A stretch of 64,000 nucleotides of DNA from Maribacter arcticus (GTDB lineage Bacteria > Bacteroidota > Bacteroidia > Flavobacteriales > Flavobacteriaceae): assembly GCF_900167935.1 (NCBI RefSeq), contig NZ_FUYL01000008.1, positions 62,001-126,000 on the forward strand. The letters are read 5' to 3'. The notes below the pieces were generated by a model. The model made no database searches and was not told where the DNA came from. It saw only the letters and a program-made list of their open reading frames with translations. Numbering within the stretch: position 1 is the stretch's first letter; each line of letters starts with the position of its first letter. The position numbers were made by a program, and so were the translations under genes. This document shows positions 18,152 through 26,196 of this stretch, in pieces.

Positions 18152-19168
18152 TCAGTCCTTCTTTTCTAAAGTGTCGATTCTACTAATTATTTTTGATAAG
18201 TTCTTAAAATGAACATATGATTTATTGTAATCACCGTAATTTAAAGCTGGTGAACCTTGTAAAACCTCACGGTCCTTTACATTTCTACCAATACCAGACT
18301 GGGCTTGTATTTTAACAAAATCACCAATAATGATATGGCCTACAATACCAACTTGACCGCCAATCATGCAATGCTTACCAATTTTAGTAGAGCCTGCAAT
18401 ACCTGTTTGAGCAGCAATTACTGTGTGTTCACCAATCTCAACGTTGTGGGCAATTTGAATTTGATTATCTAACTTTACTCCTTTTCTCAAAATAGTAGAC
18501 CCTAAAGTCGCTCGGTCTATAGTTGTACCAGCCCCTACATCAACATTATCTTCCAAAATAACATTACCTGTTTGTGGTACTTTAATGAATTCTCCATCTT
18601 CGTTTGGCGTAAACCCAAATCCATCTGCTCCTAATACCACTCCACTGTGAACAACACAATTATCACCTATAATCGTTTCCGAATAAATTTTAGCACCTGC
18701 AAATATGGTCACATTATTACCAACCTTTACATTATCACCAATGTACACATTCGGATATACCTTTACATTATCTCCAAGAGTTACATTATTTCCTAAATAC
18801 GCGAAGGCACCTAAATAAACATCAGCACCATAGGTTGCCGTATCCGATTTAAAAATAGGCTCCTCTATTCCTAATTTATTGTTTTTAACCTGGTTATAGT
18901 ACTCCAATAATTTAGAGAACGATTTATAAGCATCCTCTACCTTAATTAAAGTAGTATTTAATTTCTGTTCAGGAATAAAAGTTTTATTCACTATAGTAAT
19001 AGAAGCCCTGGTTTTATATATAAACGAAGTATATTTCGGATTTGCCAAAAAAGTAAGAGAGCCTTCTTCGCCTTCCTCTATTTTAGCAAGTTTATGCACG
19101 GCTATATCTGGATTTCCATGTACTTCTCCTTCTAAAATACCTGCAATCTGACCTGCTGTAAATTTCAT
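18152..19168 (-). CDS. lpxD: UDP-3-O-(3-hydroxyacyl)glucosamine N-acyltransferase LpxD
   Basis: LpxD adds the N-linked hydroxyacyl chain in lipid A synthesis. The 338-residue protein has the uridine-binding N-domain ([31 protein letters not shown]), hexapeptide repeats, the catalytic histidine region [15 protein letters not shown], and [21 protein letters not shown] use the ATG at 19168 (MKFTAGQ), the family N-terminus. An upstream extension of 16 codons would run into the HD-domain gene and has no family support. It leads the lipid A block lpxD-lpxC/fabZ-lpxA. Confidence 0.96.
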   Translation of the reverse strand: MKFTAGQIAGILEGEVHGNPDIAVHKLAKIEEGEEGSLTFLANPKYTSFIYKTRASITIVNKTFIPEQKLNTTLIKVEDAYKSFSKLLEYYNQVKNNKLGIEEPIFKSDTATYGADVYLGAFAYLGNNVTLGDNVKVYPNVYIGDNVKVGNNVTIFAGAKIYSETIIGDNCVVHSGVVLGADGFGFTPNEDGEFIKVPQTGNVILEDNVDVGAGTTIDRATLGSTILRKGVKLDNQIQIAHNVEIGEHTVIAAQTGIAGSTKIGKHCMIGGQVGIVGHIIIGDFVKIQAQSGIGRNVKDREVLQGSPALNYGDYNKSYVHFKNLSKIISRIDTLEKKD

Positions 19169-19191
19169 GAGCGTAAAAGTAAGAAAAATAG

Positions 19192-20421
19192 TTAAACTGC
19201 TTCTTTTGGGTAGCACATATAATATTTGGTCACCGTTTTAGAAAGTGCATTCAAATTAAGGTGATCCGATAACTTAGCAACATCTGTTATTTTTCCATTT
19301 TTTCTCAAGATATTAATATTCTGGTGCTCTCTATCATAAGCCTTATTCTTTAACTCACCGGTAAAAACAAAATATGAAGTTTCCTCATCTGTTAACTTAT
19401 AAAGCTTCTTGATCTTATTGAATTTATTTTTAAACTTGGTTTCGTTTATGGGCTCTTTTTTAAGTTTTATATCCAAAAGCTTTCTATTCAATATCATTTC
19501 ACAAAGTGTAGAGAGCACAAAATCATCAGCATATTGCCATTCTTTTAAAGCGGCTAATATATCGACATCATCTAGTTTAGCAAACTTTGCCAAGGTAACT
19601 CTATCAAAATTACTTTTATCGATATGTTGCGATAAGAAATAAAGTAATGCTTTACTACAATTTAAAGTTGTTCCATTTTTAATTAAAAAACGTGCTCTTT
19701 TCAAAATGCTGATAAGCAACTGCTCGGCGACCACACCTGTCTTATGTAAATAGACTTGCCAATACATAAAACGCCTTGCCATTAAAAATTTCTCGACCGA
19801 GTAAATTCCTTTTTCCTCGACCACAAGATTACCATCAACAACATTCAACATCGTAATTAAACGCTCTGCATTGGTATTGCCTTCAGCCACGCCAGTATAA
19901 AAGCTATCTCTTTTTAAATAGTCTAATCGGTCCATGTCTAACTGACTTGAAACCAATTGGTTTAAGAACTTTTTAGGGTGCTTACCAGTGAATATTGAGA
20001 TAGCTTCCGTTAAACTTCCGTTAAATCGTTCATTGAGTTCTTCCATAAATTGAAGTGAAATGAACTCATGACTTACACCTTCAACGATACTATGCTCCAT
20101 GGCGTGAGAAAAAGGACCATGACCTATATCGTGCAAAAGAATAGCCCCAAGCAGTCCATCAGATTCAGGCTCCGTTATTTCAACTCCCTTGAAACGAAGT
20201 ACTTGTATCGATTTTTGCATTAAATACATGCAGCCTAGTGCATGATGAAAACGAGTATGATGTGCCCCAGGATAGACTAAATACGACAACCCCATTTGCG
20301 ATATTCTACGTAACCTTTGAAAGTAAGGGTCGGCAATGAGGTCAAATACTAGCGTATTGGGGATTCTAATAAATCCGTAAATTGGATCATTAAAGATTTT
20401 CAATTTGTTTGATGTCTTCAA
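19192..20421 (-). CDS. HD domain phosphohydrolase (SAMHD1/dGTPase-like)
   Basis: A 409-residue HD-superfamily protein related to dNTP triphosphohydrolases. The first part has PIYGFIRIP and [20 protein letters not shown], then metal-site motifs [10 protein letters not shown] (H...), [15 protein letters not shown] (HD), and the later aspartate in [15 protein letters not shown]. It is expected to hydrolyse nucleotides with a divalent metal; substrate unknown. The start is TTG at 20421: an in-frame stop lies about 11 codons upstream and the conserved N-terminus follows directly. It is divergent from porX, with an 86-nt shared upstream region. Confidence 0.88.
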   Translation of the reverse strand: MKTSNKLKIFNDPIYGFIRIPNTLVFDLIADPYFQRLRRISQMGLSYLVYPGAHHTRFHHALGCMYLMQKSIQVLRFKGVEITEPESDGLLGAILLHDIGHGPFSHAMEHSIVEGVSHEFISLQFMEELNERFNGSLTEAISIFTGKHPKKFLNQLVSSQLDMDRLDYLKRDSFYTGVAEGNTNAERLITMLNVVDGNLVVEEKGIYSVEKFLMARRFMYWQVYLHKTGVVAEQLLISILKRARFLIKNGTTLNCSKALLYFLSQHIDKSNFDRVTLAKFAKLDDVDILAALKEWQYADDFVLSTLCEMILNRKLLDIKLKKEPINETKFKNKFNKIKKLYKLTDEETSYFVFTGELKNKAYDREHQNINILRKNGKITDVAKLSDHLNLNALSKTVTKYYMCYPKEAV

Positions 20422-20507
20422 GATAAATTTGTCTTTTCTGAAATTAACATTTCAAAGTTATACAAAAGCATCAGCATAGAATTTGATTATCGTCAAATAA
20501 TAATACA

Positions 20508-22052
20508 ATGAACAAGATTAAAATATTATGGGTAGATGATGAAATCGATTTACTCAAACCTCATATCATCTTTTTAGAAGCTAGAAACTATGAAGTAATC
20601 ACCTGTCAAAGCGGTCAAGAAGCATTAGAAGAATTAGCGGAAACAAGAGTAGACATTGTTTTTCTTGACGAAAACATGCCAGGTATATCTGGTTTAGAAA
20701 CCCTTTCTGAAATAAAAATAATTGACGGTTCTATACCTGTAGTAATGATTACTAAAAGTGAAGAAGAATTTATTATGGAAGAAGCTATTGGTTCTAAAAT
20801 AGCTGATTATCTAATTAAGCCTGTAAACCCGAATCAGATACTGCTTTCTCTTAAAAAGAATTTAGACCATTCTAGGTTAATTTCTGAAAAAACGACTAGC
20901 AATTACCAACAAGAATTTAGAAAGATTGCCATGGATCTTTCTATGGTGAATAGCTACCAAGAATGGGCAGATTTATATAAAAAATTAATTTATTGGGAAT
21001 TGCAATTAGAAGAAATTGAGGACAGTGGAATGTTCGAAATACTTGAATCTCAAAAAATTGAAGCCAATCAACAATTCGGAAAATTTGTAGAACGTAATTA
21101 CCCAGATTGGTTCACCGATGTTGATGCCCCTGTAATGTCTCATACGCTTTTTAAGGAATGGATTGCACCAGAGATAAAAGACCAAAAAACATTACTAATT
21201 GTTGTAGACAACTTACGTTACGATCAGTGGTATGCCTTTGAAGATACTGTGAATTCATTTTACAAAAAGAAGAAAGAGGACTCTTATTATAGCATTTTAC
21301 CGACAGCAACACAATACGCTCGTAATGCCATATTCTCAGGATTGACACCGCTAGATATGGAGAAAAAGTATCCGAATTGGTGGAAAAATGATACTGAAGA
21401 AGGCGGAAAAAATTTATTCGAAGACAAATTTTTAGGCGAACAACTTAAAAGACTTGGACTTGATTTAAAATGGGAGTACCATAAAATAAGTAGTCTAAAA
21501 CAAGGGAAGCATTTAAGCCAAAATTTTAAGGCTCAAAAAGATAACGACCTTACCGTAATCGTGTACAATTTTGTAGATATGCTTTCGCACTCCAAAACTG
21601 AAATGGAAGTAATAAAAGAATTAGCTTCTAACGATAAGTCTTATCGGTCTTTGACCACAAGTTGGTTTAAGAACTCACCCATGTTAGAAATTATTCAGCA
21701 AGCGCAGACATTAGGAATGAAGTTGATTATTACCACGGATCATGGTACTATAAATGTAAAGTCTCCTTCAAAGGTAGTCGGAGATCGTGAAACAAGCTTA
21801 AACCTTAGATACAAAACAGGAAGAAGTCTCACCTACGAAAAGAATGAGGTACTGGCAGCCAAAGACCCTAAATCAATTTATTTGCCTAGTATAAATATGA
21901 GTAGCTCTTATATTTTCGCGAAAAATGATTTTTTCTTTGCATACCCTAATAACTACAATCATTATGTAAGTTATTACAGAAACACCTATCAACATGGTGG
22001 TGTTTCATTAGAAGAAATGATTATACCTTTTGTAGTTTTGGAGCCTAAATAA
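20508..22052 (+). CDS. porX: PorX-type response regulator with PglZ/alkaline-phosphatase-like output domain
   Basis: PorX is the response regulator that, with the kinase PorY and an ECF sigma factor, controls type IX secretion genes in Bacteroidota. The 514 residues comprise a receiver domain (acid pocket WVDDEID, phospho-accepting D54 in VFLDENMPG, lysine in LIKPVNP), a helical linker, and a PglZ domain of the alkaline phosphatase superfamily with metal-site candidates D234 (VVDNLRYDQ), T266/T268 (PTATQYARN), D357/H361 (NFVDMLSHSK) and D411-H412 (TTDHGT). Recent work on PorX links this domain to cleavage of small phospho-compounds. Its last 22 codons recur at 22829-22894, which suggests that its 3' end was replaced. 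Confidence 0.95.
   Translation: MNKIKILWVDDEIDLLKPHIIFLEARNYEVITCQSGQEALEELAETRVDIVFLDENMPGISGLETLSEIKIIDGSIPVVMITKSEEEFIMEEAIGSKIADYLIKPVNPNQILLSLKKNLDHSRLISEKTTSNYQQEFRKIAMDLSMVNSYQEWADLYKKLIYWELQLEEIEDSGMFEILESQKIEANQQFGKFVERNYPDWFTDVDAPVMSHTLFKEWIAPEIKDQKTLLIVVDNLRYDQWYAFEDTVNSFYKKKKEDSYYSILPTATQYARNAIFSGLTPLDMEKKYPNWWKNDTEEGGKNLFEDKFLGEQLKRLGLDLKWEYHKISSLKQGKHLSQNFKAQKDNDLTVIVYNFVDMLSHSKTEMEVIKELASNDKSYRSLTTSWFKNSPMLEIIQQAQTLGMKLIITTDHGTINVKSPSKVVGDRETSLNLRYKTGRSLTYEKNEVLAAKDPKSIYLPSINMSSSYIFAKNDFFFAYPNNYNHYVSYYRNTYQHGGVSLEEMIIPFVVLEPK
21966..22052 (+). repeat. Direct repeat, copy 1: porX 3' end
   Basis: The last 29 codons of porX. The final 66 nt match 22829-22894 at 64 of 66 positions; the 21 nt before that match at 14 of 21. 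Confidence 0.9.
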
Positions 22053-22115
22053 GCTTGAAATATTGAAGCCTTTTAAATTTATTCTCAAGTGAAAACATAC
22101 TTAATTTAAAATATG

Positions 22116-22520
22116 TTAAACGTTGGTTTTATGTAGTTTTTTGTCAAGGTATTCGCATAAAAAATAAGTTAATATGGCTGCAACTAACGAAGCAATAATA
22201 TCTCTGTAATCAAAAATAGCGTTGTAGATATACTTCTGAATCCAAATTTCATAAACCACTAAACCTAATAAAGAGCCTAAAGCCAATCTTATGTTACTTG
22301 GAGACTTCTTAAAAGACTTTTTAAAAAAGAAATACATGGCTACTGCCCAAAAATTAGGGGCTACATCAGCAATATATAAATCATAAATATTGTTTTCATA
22401 AATAAATTCCCTGTACGGAAATCTAAAAATTATGAATATAATAATGGATACTATAAATAATAATATATAATTTTTTTGTTGAATTCTCTTATCAGCCAAA
22501 ATAATATCAAGTTTAAACAA
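22116..22520 (-). CDS. Hypothetical membrane protein within the porX-tsaE segment
   Basis: A 134-residue protein that I do not recognise. It has about four hydrophobic segments: NYILLFIVSIIIFIIFRF, ADVAPNFWAVAMYFFF, ALGSLLGLVVYEIWI and DIIASLVAAILTYFLCEYL, with a basic tail (KKLHKTNV). The layout recalls small VanZ-like or DUF proteins of flavobacteria, without a decisive motif. No in-frame ATG precedes the first helix; a TTG at 22520 is the best start, with a stop further upstream. It points opposite to porX and tsaE and interrupts an otherwise tight gene pair, consistent with later arrival. Confidence 0.55.
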   Translation of the reverse strand: MFKLDIILADKRIQQKNYILLFIVSIIIFIIFRFPYREFIYENNIYDLYIADVAPNFWAVAMYFFFKKSFKKSPSNIRLALGSLLGLVVYEIWIQKYIYNAIFDYRDIIASLVAAILTYFLCEYLDKKLHKTNV

Positions 22521-22592
22521 ATCGATGCATCCAACAATATTGTTAGAGCTAATTAATTACAGCATATTTAATAACAGTCAACCACTCACCCT

Positions 22593-22607
22593 ACTCTTAG
22601 TAAGAGT
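22593..22607. repeat. 15-nt perfect palindrome
   Basis: ACTCTTA-G-TAAGAGT, in the gene-free stretch upstream of the membrane-protein gene (22521-22904). It could be an operator or a small hairpin; no U-run follows. Apart from this, the inverted pair at 22653/22761 and the porX-tail copy, I see nothing recognisable in this stretch. Confidence 0.4.
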
Positions 22608-22807
22608 AAAATTTCTAAATAAAACAACTGCAACTAAACTTTGCTATTTCTTTTTAAACATAGTTTTGTGTTTAAATACCATATAAAATGGGAACGTTTA
22701 GTTCTCTCATAGTTACCAAATATAAAGATTAGCGCTCTTAATAATCAAATTGGCTCAAGACACAACTATGTTTAAGATCATTAAATAATCCTAAATGCAA
22801 ACGCTAC

Positions 22808-22894
22808 GAAAGTTGTAATAAAAATACATATCAACATGGTGGTGTTTCTTTAGAGGAAATGATTATACCTTTTGTAGTTTTGGAGCCTAAATAA
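22808..22894 (+). pseudogene. Direct repeat, copy 2: detached porX 3' end
   Basis: Translates in frame as a degraded ESCNKNT followed by an exact copy of the last 21 PorX residues (YQHGGVSLEEMIIPFVVLEP plus K) and the stop. The two differences in the last 66 nt are both silent (TCA/TCT serine, GAA/GAG glutamate). No start codon serves it. It ends 10 nt before the tsaE ATG, the spacing expected if this was once the native porX end. Confidence 0.85.
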
Positions 22895-22904
22895 ATTTAA
22901 GCAT

Positions 22905-23324
22905 ATGGAATTCATATATCGTGAAAATGAGTTGAAGAAAATTGCTCATGAGATAATTCATAATTCAAAAAGCAAAATACTAGCATTTTATGCGCCAATG
23001 GGTACGGGTAAAACAACACTGATAAAAGCACTGGTTAAGGAATTGGGAGGTAAGGATAATGTAAGTAGCCCCACTTTTGGTTTGGTAAATGAATATGCTG
23101 ACAAAAATGGTGAATTATTAGGGTACCATTTCGATTTTTATAGACTAGAAGATGAAAACGAAGCCATGGACATGGGTTTAGAAGATTATCTTAACACAAA
23201 AGGTTGGATTTTTATGGAATGGCCAGAAAAGATACCTAATCTAGTTCCAATTGATGCCCAAATAATAAAAATTGAAATTTTGAATGAGAAAACTAGAAAG
23301 TTACAACTTCTTGATATTATTTAA
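22905..23324 (+). CDS. tsaE: tRNA threonylcarbamoyladenosine biosynthesis ATPase TsaE
   Basis: TsaE is the ATPase that, with TsaB and TsaD, makes the t6A37 modification of ANN-decoding tRNAs. The 139-residue protein has the P-loop APMGTGKTTLIKAL (residues 29-42), the SSPTF switch motif (NVSSPTFGLVNEY), HFDFYRLEDENEAMDMGLEDYL, and the WPEKIPNLVP segment. Size and motifs are normal. It usually follows porX directly in Flavobacteriia; here the inserted segment separates them. Confidence 0.96.
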   Translation: MEFIYRENELKKIAHEIIHNSKSKILAFYAPMGTGKTTLIKALVKELGGKDNVSSPTFGLVNEYADKNGELLGYHFDFYRLEDENEAMDMGLEDYLNTKGWIFMEWPEKIPNLVPIDAQIIKIEILNEKTRKLQLLDII

Positions 23325-23492
23325 ATCTTCTGATTTTCAAGGTTTAATATTTTTATAAATTTTCACATCGTTTCTATTAAGTTTTTATTGTAATTTTTCG
23401 ATGAAATACCTATAAATCGATAACATGCTCATAAAATCAGTTGAAATGCACATTTTTAACGTTTAATAGCATTTTATTTGTGCATTATTTCT

Positions 23493-23500
23493 TACGTTTG
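23493..23500 (+). promoter_or_regulatory. Possible -7 promoter element
   Basis: TACGTTTG fits the Bacteroidota -7 consensus TANNTTTG and lies about 40 nt upstream of the 43-residue peptide gene. A -33 TTG at the normal spacing is not evident, so support is partial. Confidence 0.35.
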
Positions 23501-23541
23501 TAGGGAGAACTAATTCTTGTATAACCAAAAATCCCTTGAAA

Positions 23542-23673
23542 ATGAAGAACAAAAGGACTTTTCTTGCCTCTTTGGCATTAGGTGTATTTCTTTTCGCAAT
23601 GGCTGCACCGATTATTAATGTTGATAATCACCAAGTAGGTATTGATAAAAGAAAATTGAAAGAAAAAATTTAA
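23542..23673 (+). CDS. Small exported peptide, function unknown
   Basis: A 43-codon open frame starting MKNKRTFLASLALGVFLFAM. It has a basic N-terminus, a hydrophobic core ending AMAAP (a plausible signal-peptidase site), and then a charged tail NVDNHQVGIDKRKLKEKI. It has its own intergenic space, a possible -7 element upstream, and a strong terminator 18 nt after the stop, so it looks like a monocistronic gene. After signal cleavage only about 20 residues would remain. No function can be assigned; a membrane-anchored peptide is the alternative if the signal is not cleaved. Confidence 0.7.
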   Translation: MKNKRTFLASLALGVFLFAMAAPIINVDNHQVGIDKRKLKEKI

Positions 23674-23690
23674 GATTTAAACTTAAATTG

Positions 23691-23721
23691 AAAAGGGTGT
23701 ATGCAAATACACCCTTTTTTT
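23691..23721 (+). terminator. Rho-independent terminator after the small exported peptide gene
   Basis: AAAAGGGTGTATGCAAATAC continues into ACCCTTTTTTT: an 8-bp GGGTGTAT/ATACACCC stem flanked by A/T tracts, GCAA loop, U-run. Confidence 0.85.
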
Positions 23722-23768
23722 ATACTATTTCTCCATAACGGTCGTTAAAACTTTATACATTAAAGTTA

Positions 23769-24428
23769 ATGGCGCAAAAAATTAAAAGCAAAAAGGCTCA
23801 AAGAAAGATTCTTTTAGAATCGATAATGGTATTTTTTATAGCAATATCTCCCTTTTTATACAAAGTTTACGAATACATACCTGGCGCTTCAGAAGATTCT
23901 GTTTCTATTCTAGGTATTACTATATGGAGTCATGGTTTCGAAGATGTTTCTACATTTGTATGGTTTATGATGGGTAAAATCGTACCCTTATATCTATTGA
24001 TTTTTTGGTTTTTAACTGTAAAAAATTGGTGGTATCATATAATTCTGATTCCTATTGCAATGTATGCTTTTCAAATATTTGAGGTACTTTATAATTATGA
24101 TAACGAAATAGATACAGAAAATTTATTATGGTTATTACCTATTTGTATAATAATTATTCCTTTCGTTTATTTTCTGAGAATTAAAATCTATGATAAACAC
24201 GTTTTAGGTATCGACTTAGATGCTATGGATGCTGAGCTTAAAGAATTAAAGAAAAAAGATTTAACTGCTGATAGCTCTACTTCTTATGAAACAATGGATA
24301 CTGACGAAGAATCTGAAATTTCTTCTATATCCGATGAACTTAATACAAAAATGTCAACAGGCAACATCGAGCATATATTAAAAGGATTCCAAGAACGTAT
24401 TCAGGGCTGGTTAAATTTCAAGTTTTAA
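23769..24428 (+). CDS. Hypothetical membrane protein with acidic C-terminal tail
   Basis: A 219-residue protein without a family I can name. It has a lysine-rich start (AQKIKSKKAQRK), then four hydrophobic stretches: LLESIMVFFIAISPFLYKVY, FVWFMMGKIVPLYLLIFWFL, WWYHIILIPIAMYAFQIF and LLWLLPICIIIIPFVYFL. The last 75 residues are cytoplasmic in character, with Ser/Asp/Glu-rich stretches (DSSTSYETMDTDEESEISS). It stands between the small peptide and alanine dehydrogenase, on the same strand, without close coupling to either. A structural or regulatory membrane role is possible but unsupported. Confidence 0.7.
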   Translation: MAQKIKSKKAQRKILLESIMVFFIAISPFLYKVYEYIPGASEDSVSILGITIWSHGFEDVSTFVWFMMGKIVPLYLLIFWFLTVKNWWYHIILIPIAMYAFQIFEVLYNYDNEIDTENLLWLLPICIIIIPFVYFLRIKIYDKHVLGIDLDAMDAELKELKKKDLTADSSTSYETMDTDEESEISSISDELNTKMSTGNIEHILKGFQERIQGWLNFKF

Positions 24429-24527
24429 ATACTTACCCCTACAAATACTATAGTTGATTATTCATTTCCTTAAAAATTGTACATTTGAGTTTCAAGTACT
24501 TGATTTGAAAAACGTACATTTTTAGTT

Positions 24528-25727
24528 ATGAGCCAACCCACTTCGCCATTTAGTAAGCATCAATTACTTCCACAAGAAGAAACACTAGAAGTTTTTAGAC
24601 AAAAAGGAGAATTATTTATTGGCATTCCTAAAGAAAATCAATATCAAGAAAAACGTATCTGCCTTACTCCAGATGCTGTAAATGCAATTACTTCAAATGG
24701 TCATCGTGTATTAATTGAGTCAGGTGCTGGTGAGGGTGCTCATTTCACCGATTTAGATTACACACAGGCTGGTGGTGAAATTACCAAGGATACTAAAAAA
24801 GTGTTCGCATGTCCGCTAATTTTAAAAGTGGAGCCCCCTACCCTAACCGAAATAGAATTCATTAATCCGCAGACCGTCATTATTTCAGCCCTTCAAATAA
24901 AAACGCAATACAAAGAGTATTTTGAAGAATTAGCAAGAAAACGAATTACGGCAATTGCTTTTGAATATATTAGAGATGATGAAGGTAATTACCCAGCAGT
25001 ACGTTCGCTCAGTGAAATAGCGGGTATATCATCTGTTCTAATCGCAGCAGAACTAATGGCTGCAAACAATAATGGCAACGGACTAATGTTTGGTAACATT
25101 AGTGGTGTACCACCTGTAGAAGTTGTTATTATTGGTGCAGGTACCGTAGGTGAATTTGCTGCAAGATCAGCAATTGGTATCGGCGCCAACGTAAAAGTTT
25201 TTGATAATTCTATAACTAAACTTAGAAATATACAGACGAACTTAAAGCAGACCGTTTATACATCAACAATACAACCTAAGAACCTCTTAAAAGCTCTTAA
25301 ACGTTGTGATGTTGCAATTGGTGCTACTCGAGGAAAAGATAGGTCACCTGTAGTTGTATCTAGTACTATGGTAGAGCATATGAAAAAAGGTGCTGTTATC
25401 ATAGATGTAAGTATTGATACCGGTGGTTGTTTTGAAACTAGTGAAATAACTAGTCATAATAAACCTACAAGAAAGAAGTTTGATGTAATTCATTACGGTG
25501 TGCCTAATATTCCGTCTAGATATCCTAAAACAGCTTCAGTTTCAATAAGTAATATTTTCACACCCTATCTTTTAAAAATTGGTGAGGATGGCGGACTGGA
25601 GAATTCTCTTCGATTTGACAAAGGCTTACGAAACGGACTCTACATGTATCATGGAATTCTTACCAACAAATCAGTTGGTGAATGGTTTGATCTACAGTAC
25701 AGTGATATTAATTTTTTGATTTTTTAG
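24528..25727 (+). CDS. ald: Alanine dehydrogenase
   Basis: An NAD-dependent alanine dehydrogenase/transhydrogenase-family enzyme (L-alanine to pyruvate and ammonia). The 399-residue protein has the substrate-domain start GIPKENQYQEKRICLTPDAV, the LIESGAGEGAHFTDLDY region, the Rossmann loop VVIIGAGTVGEFAARSAIG, and DVSIDTGGCFETSE followed by YGVPNIPSRYPKTASVSISN. It is longer at the N-terminus than the 370-residue enzymes of Bacillus, as in other Bacteroidota members. With proline dehydrogenase nearby, amino-acid catabolism is a local theme, but they are not one operon. Confidence 0.92.
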   Translation: MSQPTSPFSKHQLLPQEETLEVFRQKGELFIGIPKENQYQEKRICLTPDAVNAITSNGHRVLIESGAGEGAHFTDLDYTQAGGEITKDTKKVFACPLILKVEPPTLTEIEFINPQTVIISALQIKTQYKEYFEELARKRITAIAFEYIRDDEGNYPAVRSLSEIAGISSVLIAAELMAANNNGNGLMFGNISGVPPVEVVIIGAGTVGEFAARSAIGIGANVKVFDNSITKLRNIQTNLKQTVYTSTIQPKNLLKALKRCDVAIGATRGKDRSPVVVSSTMVEHMKKGAVIIDVSIDTGGCFETSEITSHNKPTRKKFDVIHYGVPNIPSRYPKTASVSISNIFTPYLLKIGEDGGLENSLRFDKGLRNGLYMYHGILTNKSVGEWFDLQYSDINFLIF

Positions 25728-25805
25728 AATACTAACGCTATTCCTTTTCCTATCCTTTTAAAAAGGTATAATTTCGCGTTCTTAATTAATTCAATAAAGA
25801 ACTAA

Positions 25806-26189
25806 ATGGATTTTCTAAAAAGGTTAGGTTTTTTCTTAGTAGGCTTGTCTATCGGCATCGTTTTTCTAACCATGTTCTTAAAAAAGAAGTCAGAGGAAAC
25901 AGGTGTATACTTTTGTTATCTACCAAATTGTCGTACCCTAAAAGATATTCGCTCTAAACCTATGCATTACAGCGATGAGGCTAAATTAAAATTAGTTGAG
26001 TATCAATTAGATTCTGTAGATGTAAAGTATATACTAACTGAAGGTGATGTAGATTTCAGTAGTAGTGATACCAAATCAGTTCCTTGCAAAACCTACATCG
26101 TAGAATCTGAATTAAAGGAACGTGAATGGAAATTTACTGTTCAAAATTGCAGAAACAAAGCCACTCTTCAACAAATAGAAATACAATAG
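25806..26189 (+). CDS. DUF4258 domain-containing protein
   Basis: A 127-residue protein with one N-terminal membrane segment (LGFFLVGLSIGIVFLTMFL) and a small domain starting at MHYSDEAKLKLVEYQLD. The arrangement of an initial His, an amphipathic helix, DVKYILTEGDVDF, PCKTYIVESEL and a terminal strand matches DUF4258. It also has paired cysteines YFCYLPNCRT near the membrane. It follows ald on the same strand after 78 nt and converges on proline dehydrogenase with only 7 nt between stops. Function is unknown. Confidence 0.65.
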   Translation: MDFLKRLGFFLVGLSIGIVFLTMFLKKKSEETGVYFCYLPNCRTLKDIRSKPMHYSDEAKLKLVEYQLDSVDVKYILTEGDVDFSSSDTKSVPCKTYIVESELKEREWKFTVQNCRNKATLQQIEIQ

Positions 26190-26196
26190 GATATTC

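Larger units (their letters stand above)
22053..22894. other. Candidate inserted segment that regenerates the porX 3' end
   Basis: An 842-bp segment between the two copies of the porX tail. It holds one membrane-protein gene (minus strand) and about 290 nt without a recognisable gene. That non-coding part contains a 15-nt perfect palindrome ACTCTTAGTAAGAGT (22593-22607) and an inverted pair TTTAAACATAGTTTTGTG (22653-22670) / CACAACTATGTTTAA (22761-22775). No integrase, transposase or clear terminal inverted repeat is visible. The layout, a gene end duplicated on the far side of an insert, resembles elements that integrate at gene 3' ends. Confidence 0.5.

Noticed and set aside
19169..19216. 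N-terminal extension of lpxD
   Set aside because: It overlaps the HD-domain gene and precedes the conserved MKFTAGQ start.
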